From the NCBI GenBank assembly GCA_036659415.1, contig JAVXCQ010000009.1, positions 1 through 64,000 of the forward strand: 64,000 nt of DNA, read 5' to 3'. Shown piece after piece: positions 1 to 7,471 of this stretch. The translations under genes were made by a program, and so were the position numbers. Position 1 is the stretch's first letter; every line of letters begins with the position of its first letter. Below the pieces are notes generated by a model. The model worked only from the letters and a program-made list of their open reading frames with translations, did no database searches and had not been told where the DNA came from. Source of the DNA: JAVXCQ01 sp036659415 (GTDB lineage Bacteria > Bacillota > Negativicutes > Acidaminococcales > Acidaminococcaceae).

Positions 1-20
1 TTGTTCAGTTTTCAAGGTTC
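1..20 (-). other. rRNA-operon leader/spacer box (partial)
   Basis: Read on the minus strand the first 16 bases are CTTGAAAACTGAACAA. This box is very common just upstream of 16S or 23S genes in Firmicutes rRNA operons. It lies directly downstream of two strong leftward promoters. The rRNA gene itself would be outside the window, so this is inference from the box and the promoters. Confidence 0.55.
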
Positions 21-46
21 TTGGTTGCCGTTGTGACAACTTCTAT

Positions 47-75
47 ATACTATCATTCCACGTCGCTGTTGTCAA
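47..75 (-). promoter_or_regulatory. Strong leftward promoter P2
   Basis: On the minus strand TTGACA (70-75) is followed after exactly 17 bases by TAGTAT (47-52), with a TG one base upstream of the -10 and an A-rich stretch upstream of the -35. It is nearly a copy of the promoter at 141-169. Its transcript leaves the window to the left. Confidence 0.75.
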
Positions 76-140
76 CACTTTTTTTCTTTATCACTAAAGT
101 TTTTTAAGTTTTCCTAAGCGGTGCTTTTGGGAACTTGTAT

Positions 141-169
141 ATAGTATCAGCCAGTGCCCCTGTTGTCAA
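141..169 (-). promoter_or_regulatory. Strong leftward promoter P1
   Basis: On the minus strand TTGACA (164-169), a 17-base spacer and TACTAT (141-146), with an extended TG. The sequence after TTGACA matches P2 (ACAG, then TGATA, TATATA), so the two promoters look like a tandem duplication. Paired promoters of this kind are typical of rRNA operons. Positions 170-353 hold no gene or other element that I recognise. Confidence 0.75.
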
Positions 170-353
170 CTACTTTCTCAATTATTTTCCCCCTTTGTTG
201 TCTAGCTACTAGTTAGTTCTTTTTAGCTTCCTATTAAGTACAGTTTTTTGTTGCTCAACAAAGTTTTGCCCCCTGCTGTGCCCTCCATCTTCAAACCTAA
301 GGCTCCTGCTTTTTTTCGCTACGTTTCATCAGTACAGTTTGTCACTACAAAAA

Positions 354-383
354 AATAAGCCGGCTCCTTAGAGCCGACTTATT
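354..383 (-). terminator. Intrinsic terminator of the 332-aa binding protein gene
   Basis: A 13-bp stem (354-366 with 371-383) with a four-base loop. The single C-A mismatch becomes a G-U pair in the minus-strand RNA. It is followed by a U run on the minus strand and overlaps the stop codon of the gene it ends. Confidence 0.85.
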
Positions 384-1380
384 ACGGTACCTGTTGCCAT
401 TTGGCAAGAATGCTATTACTGTGAACAGCGCACCAGCGCAAATCATTGTGAATGAGCAGTCCTCCTGCAAATCGCTTACCCCAGGTATAGTCCTTGGGGT
501 CTTCATTTAAATGCCACGCATAATAATCAAGTCCATACAGTAATTCTTTGGCTCTTTCGGAAAGCAAATAGTCGACAAACTCCCTGGCTCTTAGTTCCTG
601 TCCTGTTTGTTTTAATATAGCCACACCGGTTATCTTCCGTGAAGTCCCTTCTCTGGCCTGGCTGACGAGAAGATTGTGGTCGTTGTGGGCTGCTAGTAGT
701 GCCAGGTCTAGGGGCACAACCGCCACTGCCCGTGTACCCTCTTGGACTTCTTCAATGGCCGTAGCGTCATCTAGAACTTCCAGGGGAGCTTGCTGCCTTA
801 GCTCTTTGGCGTAGCGCAAAGTCCTTTGCTCACCCCAAAGTTGCCACAGGGTAGTCACCAAACGATAGCCGCCTTGCTGCCACACTGGATCGGAAAACAC
901 CAGTTCTTCTTGTAAGGGCGTAGTGAGCAAATCCTGCCAAGAAGTCGGCTCGGCCACGTCTAGCTCCCGCAAGCGTTTTTGATTGCTCACAAAACCTAAA
1001 TTAGTAGTAAACAAACCTGTCCATGCGCCTTTTTTATCTCGCACTTCCGGAATAATTGCTTGAATTCCCCGTGCCTTATACAGTAACAAGGCTTTTTGTT
1101 GATCAGCCAAAAAATATTCCTCTGCCGTAGCGCCTAGCCATAAATCGCCGTCACTAGTGCTAAGCAGGTGTAATTTTTCTGCCAAATGCTGCTTGGGTAG
1201 GGTAAGCGTTTTTACTTGTACCTTCCCCGTCATTTTTTTTTCAAAATCTCGTGCCAAACTCTCCGTGACCTCTACCGGTAATTCACTATAAACCGTTATG
1301 GTCACCACTTCTGATTTACTGGTTCCGCAGCCGCTAACCAAGCATAAGAGGCACAAGAGTGCTAGGATTTTTTTCTTCAT
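382..1380 (-). CDS. Extracellular solute-binding lipoprotein (second binding protein of the ABC system)
   Basis: A 332-residue protein with a lipoprotein signal peptide (lipobox LVSGC near residue 18) followed by a periplasmic-binding fold of the Fe(III)/thiamine/spermidine type (VTVYSELP-like start, then a TSWQDLL stretch typical of the family). It would capture a small solute outside the inner membrane. It lies downstream of the ATPase gene on the same strand but behind a terminator and with its own extended -10 promoter. It may therefore be expressed separately from the importer, as an alternative binding protein or a sensor. The substrate cannot be read from sequence; iron, thiamine and phosphonate are all possible for this family. 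Confidence 0.75.
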   Translation of the reverse strand: MKKKILALLCLLCLVSGCGTSKSEVVTITVYSELPVEVTESLARDFEKKMTGKVQVKTLTLPKQHLAEKLHLLSTSDGDLWLGATAEEYFLADQQKALLLYKARGIQAIIPEVRDKKGAWTGLFTTNLGFVSNQKRLRELDVAEPTSWQDLLTTPLQEELVFSDPVWQQGGYRLVTTLWQLWGEQRTLRYAKELRQQAPLEVLDDATAIEEVQEGTRAVAVVPLDLALLAAHNDHNLLVSQAREGTSRKITGVAILKQTGQELRAREFVDYLLSERAKELLYGLDYYAWHLNEDPKDYTWGKRFAGGLLIHNDLRWCAVHSNSILAKWQQVP

Positions 1381-1406
1381 AATTAAGCCTACTTTTGTTT
1401 TCTTCC

Positions 1407-1415
1407 ATTATAACA
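1407..1415 (-). promoter_or_regulatory. Extended -10 promoter for the second binding protein
   Basis: On the minus strand TGTTATAAT, a perfect extended -10 element, lies immediately after the ATPase terminator and about 26 bases before the start codon. No good -35 is present; that position falls inside the terminator stem. Confidence 0.55.
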
Positions 1416-1445
1416 TAAAAACTGCTGACCCAAAGGGTCAGCAGT
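1416..1445 (-). terminator. Terminator after the ABC ATPase gene
   Basis: A perfect 11-bp stem (1421-1431 with 1435-1445) and a three-base loop, with a U run on the minus strand. It separates the ATPase gene from the downstream binding protein gene. Confidence 0.85.
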
Positions 1446-1458
1446 GCTAGTAATACTG

Positions 1459-2505
1459 TTAATCTTGTTCAAAAACCATCACACGTTCAAAATCAAGGTA
1501 GACTTTGTCGCCATCAGTAAATTCTTGGAAATCTGCACCTTTCACGATAACGCGAACCATATGCTCGCCCACTTGTACGCGATAATCAACAGCATCACCT
1601 AGATAGAAGCGATGAGTTAATAGTCCTTCAACCACACCACTGGTTTTATTCATCGTGATATTTTCCGGACGTACTGCAATGGTAGCACTGCCGGAAATAC
1701 CGGAAGTGTTGGGGAAAGAAGTAACAATCCCATTAATATGGACGCGACCGTCGCTGACTTCACCAGGCAAGAAGTTGACTAGACCAATAAAGTCCGCCAC
1801 CATTTTGTTCGCAGGATTAGTATAAATTTCTTGAGGTTCGCCAATTTGTTGTACAACACCACGGTTCATAACCACGACGCGGTCACTCATAGCCATAGCT
1901 TCGCCTTGGTCATGAGTAACATAAACCACGGTAATGCCCAAAGTTTTTTGTAGCGCCAAAATTTCAAAGCGCATACTTTCACGCAATTTGGCATCCAAAT
2001 TAGATAGCGGTTCATCTAGGAGTAATAGTCCCGGTTGTGCCACTAATGCACGTGCTAAAGCAACACGTTGTTGCTGACCACCGGACAATTGATGCGGGTA
2101 ACGTTCGGCATATTCGCCTAAATGGACTAGTTCTAACATTTCCAACACACGTTTTTCCCGTTCTGCCTTGGCGATTTTTTGAATCTTAAGAGGATAGCCG
2201 ACATTGTCGAGCACCGTCATATGTGGCCACACGGCATAAGATTGGAAAACCATGCCGATGTCACGTTTTTCCGGTGGAACAAAAGTTTTTTGTGCTGAAG
2301 AACTAACACAATGGTCACCAATGTAAATCTCGCCTTCTGTGGCTCGTTCAAACCCTGCAATCATGCGCAAGGTTGTAGTCTTACCGCAACCGGAAGGTCC
2401 GAGAATAGATACAAACTCACCATCTTCTACCGTGAGATGAAAGTCATTAACTGCTGTTACTGCGCCAAAACGTTTAAAAATATGTTCTATCCGTACTTGT
2501 GCCAA
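1459..2505 (-). CDS. ABC transporter ATP-binding protein (Fe3+/spermidine/thiamine type)
   Basis: The nucleotide-binding subunit that powers import by the adjacent permease. It contains Walker A GPSGCGKT (about residues 36-43), the signature LSGGQQQR, Walker B LLLLDEP, the H-loop THDQ, and a C-terminal TOBE-like domain from about residue 235, as in FbpC/PotA proteins of about 350 residues. A GTG at 2514 would overlap the Shine-Dalgarno AAGGAG. I prefer the TTG at 2505, which lies eight bases after it, giving MAQVRIEHIF. It follows the permease gene by about 16 bases, so the two are surely co-transcribed. Function is certain at family level, but the substrate is unknown. Confidence 0.9.
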   Translation of the reverse strand: MAQVRIEHIFKRFGAVTAVNDFHLTVEDGEFVSILGPSGCGKTTTLRMIAGFERATEGEIYIGDHCVSSSAQKTFVPPEKRDIGMVFQSYAVWPHMTVLDNVGYPLKIQKIAKAEREKRVLEMLELVHLGEYAERYPHQLSGGQQQRVALARALVAQPGLLLLDEPLSNLDAKLRESMRFEILALQKTLGITVVYVTHDQGEAMAMSDRVVVMNRGVVQQIGEPQEIYTNPANKMVADFIGLVNFLPGEVSDGRVHINGIVTSFPNTSGISGSATIAVRPENITMNKTSGVVEGLLTHRFYLGDAVDYRVQVGEHMVRVIVKGADFQEFTDGDKVYLDFERVMVFEQD

Positions 2506-2521
2506 TTTTCCCACTCCTTAA

Positions 2522-4198
2522 TTAAATTCCGACATTACCTTTACTTACTTTATTGAGAATTAAGTTACCAATCAAGACAATACCCAAAATAATCACCGAC
2601 AGAACGGAAGCATTTTGTGTATCGGCATAAGTTTGTAGTTCATAAAGCAAAACACCTATGGTTTTGGTGTCACCACTATAGAGTAACAATGACATGGTCA
2701 ATTCGTAAAAAGATGGCATAAAGATCAAGAACCAACCGGCAATAACACTAGGTGCAATGAGGGGCAAGATAATATCCTTGCAAGTTCTGATCCAGCTAGC
2801 ACCGGAATTAAGTGCTGCTTCTTCCAACGACACGTGTACTTGGCTTAAAGACGCCGCAATAGTACGAACAGACATCGTCATATATTTTACCAAATAGCTG
2901 ACAATCAAAATCCACATGGTGGAGTAAAGATTAAGTCCAAAATTACCAGAGAAGGTAATAACTAACGCTAAAGAAATAACAATACTTGGTGTTGAACCAC
3001 CGATAATCGTCAAAAGATCCGGTATTGATCTGCCTCTGACACGAGTTTTAACAGACAGATAAGCAATAAAGACGGATAAGAGCGTACCAATCGTGGCCGC
3101 AATGACAGCATAAACCACAGAGTTCCAAATACTTTCCATATATTGAGCACTGGTAACTACCGGTAACCAGCTTTCAAAGCCTAGATTATCCAAAGCAATG
3201 GGCTTGGACATACTTTTAAGCATTGAAGTTAGTAAAATTGAACAAAGCGGAATGATAACAGCAATCATGGCATATAAACCTACGCCACAAAAAGCAGGCC
3301 ATTTCCATTTACCCAATTCGACAATATTAGGGCGTGTGCTTTTACCGCTAATGGTGGTGTATTCTTTGCGTCCCAACATCCAGGTCATGAAAAACAGCAA
3401 GGAATTGGCTAAAATCATCAAAGAAGCGGCCAAAGCCGTAGCATCACGAATACCTTTGGCATCACCCATATAGAGATAAGTGACAATACGAGTAGTCATG
3501 ACTTCAATATTTCCAGGCATACCGACAATGGCAGGAATACCAAAGCAAGAACCTGCTGCGATAAACACCAATAAGCCACCAGCCAAAATACTGGGAGCCA
3601 TTAACGGTAGCGTCACATCAATCAAGGTTCTCAGCGGAGAAGCACCGGAAACTCTAGCAGCTTCTTCCAGGGTCGGGTCCATTTTTTCCATAGCACGTGA
3701 AATCGTAATAAAAGCAAACGGCGAATAAAACAGCGTCAGTACCCAGGCTAACCCGCCAAAAGTATAGATGTCAAAAGGTGACGTTTGCAATCTAAATACC
3801 CATTTTAAGATTTCATTGAGATAACCAACACTCGGATTTAACAGTTGTACCCAAGCAATAGCTCCCACATAAGGTGGAATCATATAGCTAGCTACCAGTA
3901 ACGTTCGATAAGTCCTTTTGCCCGGTAAGTCCGTACGACCTACAAGCCAAGCCAAAGGAAAAGTAACGATAACACTGGCAATCATTACCATCATCGATAA
4001 TTGAACCGTATTAGTTAAAGCATTCCAATTAACCATTGTGCTGTAGACAACTTTATAATTGGCCAAATCAATGTGCCCATCTTGATAGACACTGTCAAAC
4101 AGCAATATTCCCATAGGGAACACAACGAAGTATACCAACAGCAAGACGGAAACAGCTATAACCATAAACTTACTGTTAATTCTTGAGAACAAACCCAC
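2522..4198 (-). CDS. ABC transporter permease with two fused permease domains
   Basis: A 558-residue integral membrane protein of the FbpB/ThiP type, in which two permease halves are fused. Each half has about six membrane segments and an EAA loop that contacts the ATPase: EEAARVSGAS near residue 180 and EEAALNSGAS near residue 465. The start is a GTG with AAGGAG seven bases upstream. The gene lies between the main binding protein and the ATPase genes. Fused permeases are known for ferric iron, thiamine and 2-aminoethylphosphonate importers, so the substrate remains open. Confidence 0.9.
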   Translation of the reverse strand: MGLFSRINSKFMVIAVSVLLLVYFVVFPMGILLFDSVYQDGHIDLANYKVVYSTMVNWNALTNTVQLSMMVMIASVIVTFPLAWLVGRTDLPGKRTYRTLLVASYMIPPYVGAIAWVQLLNPSVGYLNEILKWVFRLQTSPFDIYTFGGLAWVLTLFYSPFAFITISRAMEKMDPTLEEAARVSGASPLRTLIDVTLPLMAPSILAGGLLVFIAAGSCFGIPAIVGMPGNIEVMTTRIVTYLYMGDAKGIRDATALAASLMILANSLLFFMTWMLGRKEYTTISGKSTRPNIVELGKWKWPAFCGVGLYAMIAVIIPLCSILLTSMLKSMSKPIALDNLGFESWLPVVTSAQYMESIWNSVVYAVIAATIGTLLSVFIAYLSVKTRVRGRSIPDLLTIIGGSTPSIVISLALVITFSGNFGLNLYSTMWILIVSYLVKYMTMSVRTIAASLSQVHVSLEEAALNSGASWIRTCKDIILPLIAPSVIAGWFLIFMPSFYELTMSLLLYSGDTKTIGVLLYELQTYADTQNASVLSVIILGIVLIGNLILNKVSKGNVGI

Positions 4199-4268
4199 CG
4201 GATCTCCTTTCTTCCGACGCTCTTGCCATCGGCTCCAAACAAAATTTTACTCTGTTGTTAAAACTCGG

Positions 4269-4302
4269 AAAACAGGGACCACCTAACAGCGGTCCCTGTT
4301 TT
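4269..4302 (-). terminator. Internal terminator between binding protein and permease genes
   Basis: A perfect 12-bp stem (4269-4280 with 4291-4302) with a ten-base loop, ending in a short U run on the minus strand. Partial termination here would give more binding protein than permease, a common arrangement in importer operons. Confidence 0.75.
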
Positions 4303-4334
4303 GCACAGCATACTTATTCCAGGTACATTAAAAA

Positions 4335-5381
4335 CTATTCCATTACTCTTACGCGGAAAGCTTCTTTAATTTGGGCATTTTCTTTTGCAAGTTTTTCCCA
4401 ATTAACTTTGATTGCTTTGTCACTAAAGGTCTTATAAGCAGGTGCGCCTGTCGGTGGCTCAATATCAGCACGTACAGAATGCATCCAGCCTTTAACAACT
4501 GCTTGTTGCCCTTCTTTGGACAGCCACCAATCCATTACAGCTTTAGCGCCTTCAGGATTTTTAGTAGTGTTCAAGATAGCAATCGGGCTAGGTACGGAAA
4601 TTACACCGTCAGTAGGATAAACAACTTTAAGTGGTTCTTTCTTCGTAGCAGCGATTTTCAAAATATTTTCTTCCAAAATCATTGCTGCGGCATATTCGCC
4701 AGTTAATAATTTGTTTTGGATAGCGGAGTTACCTTGCTCCACACGAATGTCATTATCTCTTAATTGTTCAAAATATTCCCAACCGTATTTGTCAGCCAAA
4801 GCGCCAACAGCTACATAAGCAGTACCGGAAAGTAATGGGCTCGGCATAGCAATCTTGCCTTTCCATTTAGGATCAGTCAAATCTTTCCAGGATTTTGGAG
4901 CATCTTCCGGTTTGAGTTTATCAGAATTATAAGCAATAACCATATTGGAAATACGTACTGCAGACCAAGCGCCATCTTTATCCTTAGGAGCAACAACGTC
5001 TTTGAGATTTGGAGAAACATAGTTTAACAGACGTTTATCATCTTGTAGATTAAGATAGAAAGAAGGGTCAGCAACCATCAATAAGTCAGCACCAATTTTA
5101 TCAGCTTTAATTTCGCCGTTAATTTTGGTAATAACTTTTTCAGTACCACCTTGGAACCAAGATACCTTCATGTTCGGGAAAGCTTTGGCTACGTTGGGTT
5201 TACACATATTATCAATAATATCCGGATAAATAGAGGTATAAACCATGACCTCGCCTTTGGCATTGCTGGCTGTTTTTGTAGTATCGGCCGCTTTTTTGTC
5301 CCCGCCACCACAACCTGCTGCTAAACTCATAGCAAGTACAGCTGCTGTTGCCATTAACCATTTTGTTTTTTTCACAAACAT
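4335..5381 (-). CDS. Extracellular solute-binding lipoprotein, main binding protein of the ABC importer
   Basis: A 348-residue protein with a lipoprotein signal (lipobox LAAGC, Cys about 24) and the mature start MVYTSIYPDII, typical of the Fe(III)/2-aminoethylphosphonate/thiamine-binding family. The SWKDLTDPKWKGKIAMPSP region is the conserved hinge of that family. It is the first gene of the operon, with SD GAAGGAG and a promoter at 5461-5489. No tyrosine pair that would prove iron binding can be assigned with confidence. The substrate is therefore left open. Confidence 0.85.
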   Translation of the reverse strand: MFVKKTKWLMATAAVLAMSLAAGCGGGDKKAADTTKTASNAKGEVMVYTSIYPDIIDNMCKPNVAKAFPNMKVSWFQGGTEKVITKINGEIKADKIGADLLMVADPSFYLNLQDDKRLLNYVSPNLKDVVAPKDKDGAWSAVRISNMVIAYNSDKLKPEDAPKSWKDLTDPKWKGKIAMPSPLLSGTAYVAVGALADKYGWEYFEQLRDNDIRVEQGNSAIQNKLLTGEYAAAMILEENILKIAATKKEPLKVVYPTDGVISVPSPIAILNTTKNPEGAKAVMDWWLSKEGQQAVVKGWMHSVRADIEPPTGAPAYKTFSDKAIKVNWEKLAKENAQIKEAFRVRVME

Positions 5382-5460
5382 CCACTCCTTCGCATCGTTT
5401 TACTAACTACTTTTAATAATTCGCTTGCTTTTAGTAAAATCCTGCTTACAGGTGCAAATT

Positions 5461-5489
5461 ATTTTACATTTTTTCTGTTTTTTTCGCAA
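5461..5489 (-). promoter_or_regulatory. Promoter of the ABC importer operon
   Basis: Minus-strand TTGCGA (5484-5489), 17 bases, TAAAAT (5461-5466), leaving a leader of about 75 bases before the first binding protein. The rest of 5382-5615 shows no gene I trust and no riboswitch class that I recognise. Confidence 0.5.
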
Positions 5490-5615
5490 TTTTTTGTCTT
5501 CTGTCCCTATTAGAGAAAAACATTCTTCCCTTAAGCGACAAAGGGATTGTCTTTTACCCTCATGGTCGTTTAGTGTCCCTCCAGGTACTGTCACCCATTT
5601 TTTTAGTTTTAGCTC

Positions 5616-6701
5616 TCATTTACTGCTTGGGCAAACACACAAGAGATTAATTTCCCACGCCGGTATATAAGGGTGCTTGCGCAGGTAAATCTTGTAGTCC
5701 GGTCTTAACTGCCAAATGAGTTGGGGCAACTGCCACAAATCATCATCACGATGATACGCCGCCACGAATAATTTAGGACCAGCAGACCTCAGCTGGTCTG
5801 CACCACCGCACAAGGCCTGGTACTCTGCACCCTCCACATCCATTTTAATATAACTAGCTCGGCGCGTGCCCAAAAGTTCATCGACGCTGGTAACGGCAAT
5901 GCTCGTTTTACCTTCCACGCCCAAGGCCGCTTGCCGACCGCCTGTATTGTTGAATTGAAGGTAACCAGCCTGTTGCCAAATGCCTTGGGGCACAAGTTCT
6001 ACCGCTGGCAACCCCGCCTCCTCCACAAAGCGAATTAATTTTTTAAAATTTTTCCCATCAGGTTCCACTGCCACGATTTGTCGGTAACGCCCCTGCACAA
6101 AACCTAGAAACTCCTCTAACGTATCGCCATCATAGGCGCCCAAATCCAGATAGGTTTCCTCTTCGTCAAAAGTATAGAGTTCTTGACAGTCGGCTAGACG
6201 CTGAGTTTCGCAAGCTTCTAAATACGTAATTTTGCCACTGAGCTTATAATTTAACAACGCCGCAAAAACCCGTTGGGATTGTGCGTCTGCCAAATGCTCA
6301 TACACCTCTTGCAGGTCTTGTTCGTGTTCTGCCAGCCACTGCCAACTCACACTCGGGTCTCCCGCAAAAAGGGGCAAATGCGGAGCTACTGTTTCGTGTT
6401 GCTGTGCCAAAAGGTGAAAATGCCGCAGCACGACCTGTGACTCACTGGCAAAAGCAATAACCAGTAAGAAATCCGGATATTTGGCTACCACGTCAGCGTA
6501 TTTAACAACAGTAAACCCGCGAAAACTTTGTCCCCTGACAAACTCATCACTGGCGAAAATAGCGGCTACTCTCACGCCGTGTTCCTCGCACCAATCGAGG
6601 ATTTTGTCAGCGCCGTTACCCATGCCATAAAGCACCAGCGGCTTCGTTGTTTTTTCCAAGCGTTCCCACACCGTTTCCGTTTCCGTAATAAAAGCTAACA
6701 C
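5616..6701 (-). CDS. FkbM-family SAM-dependent methyltransferase
   Basis: A 361-residue protein. The C-terminal half has FkbM methyltransferase marks: DLGAYDGDT (SAM-binding glycine region, about residues 183-191), VAVEPD (acidic loop) and YIKMDVEGAE. The N-terminal 100 residues have an LYGMGNGADKIL stretch resembling a nucleotide-binding fold, a common partner domain in glycan-modifying FkbM proteins. It probably O-methylates a sugar or small molecule. The start is GTG with GAGGG upstream. It stands alone on its strand with no biosynthetic cluster, so the acceptor cannot be inferred. Confidence 0.8.
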   Translation of the reverse strand: MLAFITETETVWERLEKTTKPLVLYGMGNGADKILDWCEEHGVRVAAIFASDEFVRGQSFRGFTVVKYADVVAKYPDFLLVIAFASESQVVLRHFHLLAQQHETVAPHLPLFAGDPSVSWQWLAEHEQDLQEVYEHLADAQSQRVFAALLNYKLSGKITYLEACETQRLADCQELYTFDEEETYLDLGAYDGDTLEEFLGFVQGRYRQIVAVEPDGKNFKKLIRFVEEAGLPAVELVPQGIWQQAGYLQFNNTGGRQAALGVEGKTSIAVTSVDELLGTRRASYIKMDVEGAEYQALCGGADQLRSAGPKLFVAAYHRDDDLWQLPQLIWQLRPDYKIYLRKHPYIPAWEINLLCVCPSSK

Positions 6702-6802
6702 ATCGTTACCCTCGCTTCCTTTGCTAGCTTCTATTTTAACACAGCTACTGCCGCCAAGTCATCTTTACGCACCCAACAGGTAGCTCTAGCTTTCGGACTT
6801 GC

Positions 6803-6829
6803 GTTAACCATTTTTTATAATAGGTTGAC
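6803..6829. promoter_or_regulatory. Putative BirA (biotin repressor) operator
   Basis: GTTAACC, 13 bases, GGTTGAC: an inverted repeat with one mismatch. The arms and spacing match the Bacillus-type BirA operator (GTTAACC-N13-GGTTAAC). The spacer contains TATAAT (6816-6821), as in the Bacillus bio operator, and the right arm overlaps the -35 at 6825-6830. BirA bound to biotinyl-AMP would block transcription of the gene at 6903. Confidence 0.6.
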
Positions 6830-6853
6830 CATGTATTGATTTTTCCTTATACT
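6825..6853 (+). promoter_or_regulatory. Promoter for the BirA-controlled membrane protein
   Basis: TTGACC (6825-6830), 17 bases, TATACT (6848-6853). The -35 lies inside the right arm of the putative BirA site. An alternative -10 TATAAT (6816-6821) sits between the arms. Confidence 0.6.
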
Positions 6854-6902
6854 TTGGAAAGCAGAGTATTTACAATCTACAACTACAGTAAGGAGAATAC
6901 CT

Positions 6903-7388
6903 ATGAACCAAAGTGTAAAAATTCATTGGCTATGCGAAACAGCTTTACTGGCCGCCTTCATTACGATTAGCGGTGCGCTTAAATTGCCCGGACTTTTCCC
7001 AGGTACGGAGTTTCAACTCTCCGCGCCTATTGCCGTCGCCATCTGTGGGGTCTTTGGCATTAAAAAATATTTAGGAGCCGGCCTCTTAGCCAGCACCGTC
7101 GGTCTTTTATTAGGAACGCAAAATATTTTTAATGTGCTCATTGCCATGATTTTTCGCCTTGTTGTGGCCCTGGTTTATCAAGGTGTTGGCAAGAGCAAGT
7201 TTTTTTATCTCTGTGCCGGACCTTTAGGCACCTTCACCGCTCGGCTCTGTTTAGGCGCCATCCTCGGCAAGGCCGCTTTACCCCTCGTAGTAGCAGCTGT
7301 CCCTGGTATGCTCTACACCGCTTTGTGCTCCGGTCTGATTGCCGCCGCTTTAGAAAAAATCAAAGGTGCCGCACAACTGCGTAGCTAG
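6903..7388 (+). CDS. ECF S-component-like membrane protein, probably biotin-linked
   Basis: A 161-residue, very hydrophobic protein with about six membrane segments and almost no soluble part, the size and look of an ECF transporter substrate-binding (S) subunit. It does not show the GYLxGF-like signature I would expect of BioY, so I do not call it BioY. A BirA-type operator overlaps its promoter, which suggests a role in uptake of biotin or a precursor; pyruvate carboxylase nearby needs biotin. It has SD AAGGAG and stands alone, ending at a bidirectional terminator. If it is an S component it must borrow an EcfAAT module, for instance the one at 41048-43382. The function is inferred from regulation and topology only. 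Confidence 0.5.
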   Translation: MNQSVKIHWLCETALLAAFITISGALKLPGLFPGTEFQLSAPIAVAICGVFGIKKYLGAGLLASTVGLLLGTQNIFNVLIAMIFRLVVALVYQGVGKSKFFYLCAGPLGTFTARLCLGAILGKAALPLVVAAVPGMLYTALCSGLIAAALEKIKGAAQLRS

Positions 7389-7426
7389 CTTCTTCGACTA
7401 AACACTAGTCATGATTATCGCTCATA

Positions 7427-7466
7427 AAAAAATCGTCAGCCATAAATTTATGGCTGACGATTTTTT
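7427..7466. terminator. Bidirectional terminator (40-base perfect palindrome)
   Basis: A perfect 20-bp inverted repeat flanked by A and T runs, between the convergent genes ending at 7388 and 7472. Confidence 0.9.
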
Positions 7467-7471
7467 AGAAT

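Noticed and set aside
5403..5594. 63-aa frame upstream of the first binding protein gene
   Set aside because: It lies across the promoter and leader, with no SD, and a basic low-complexity end.
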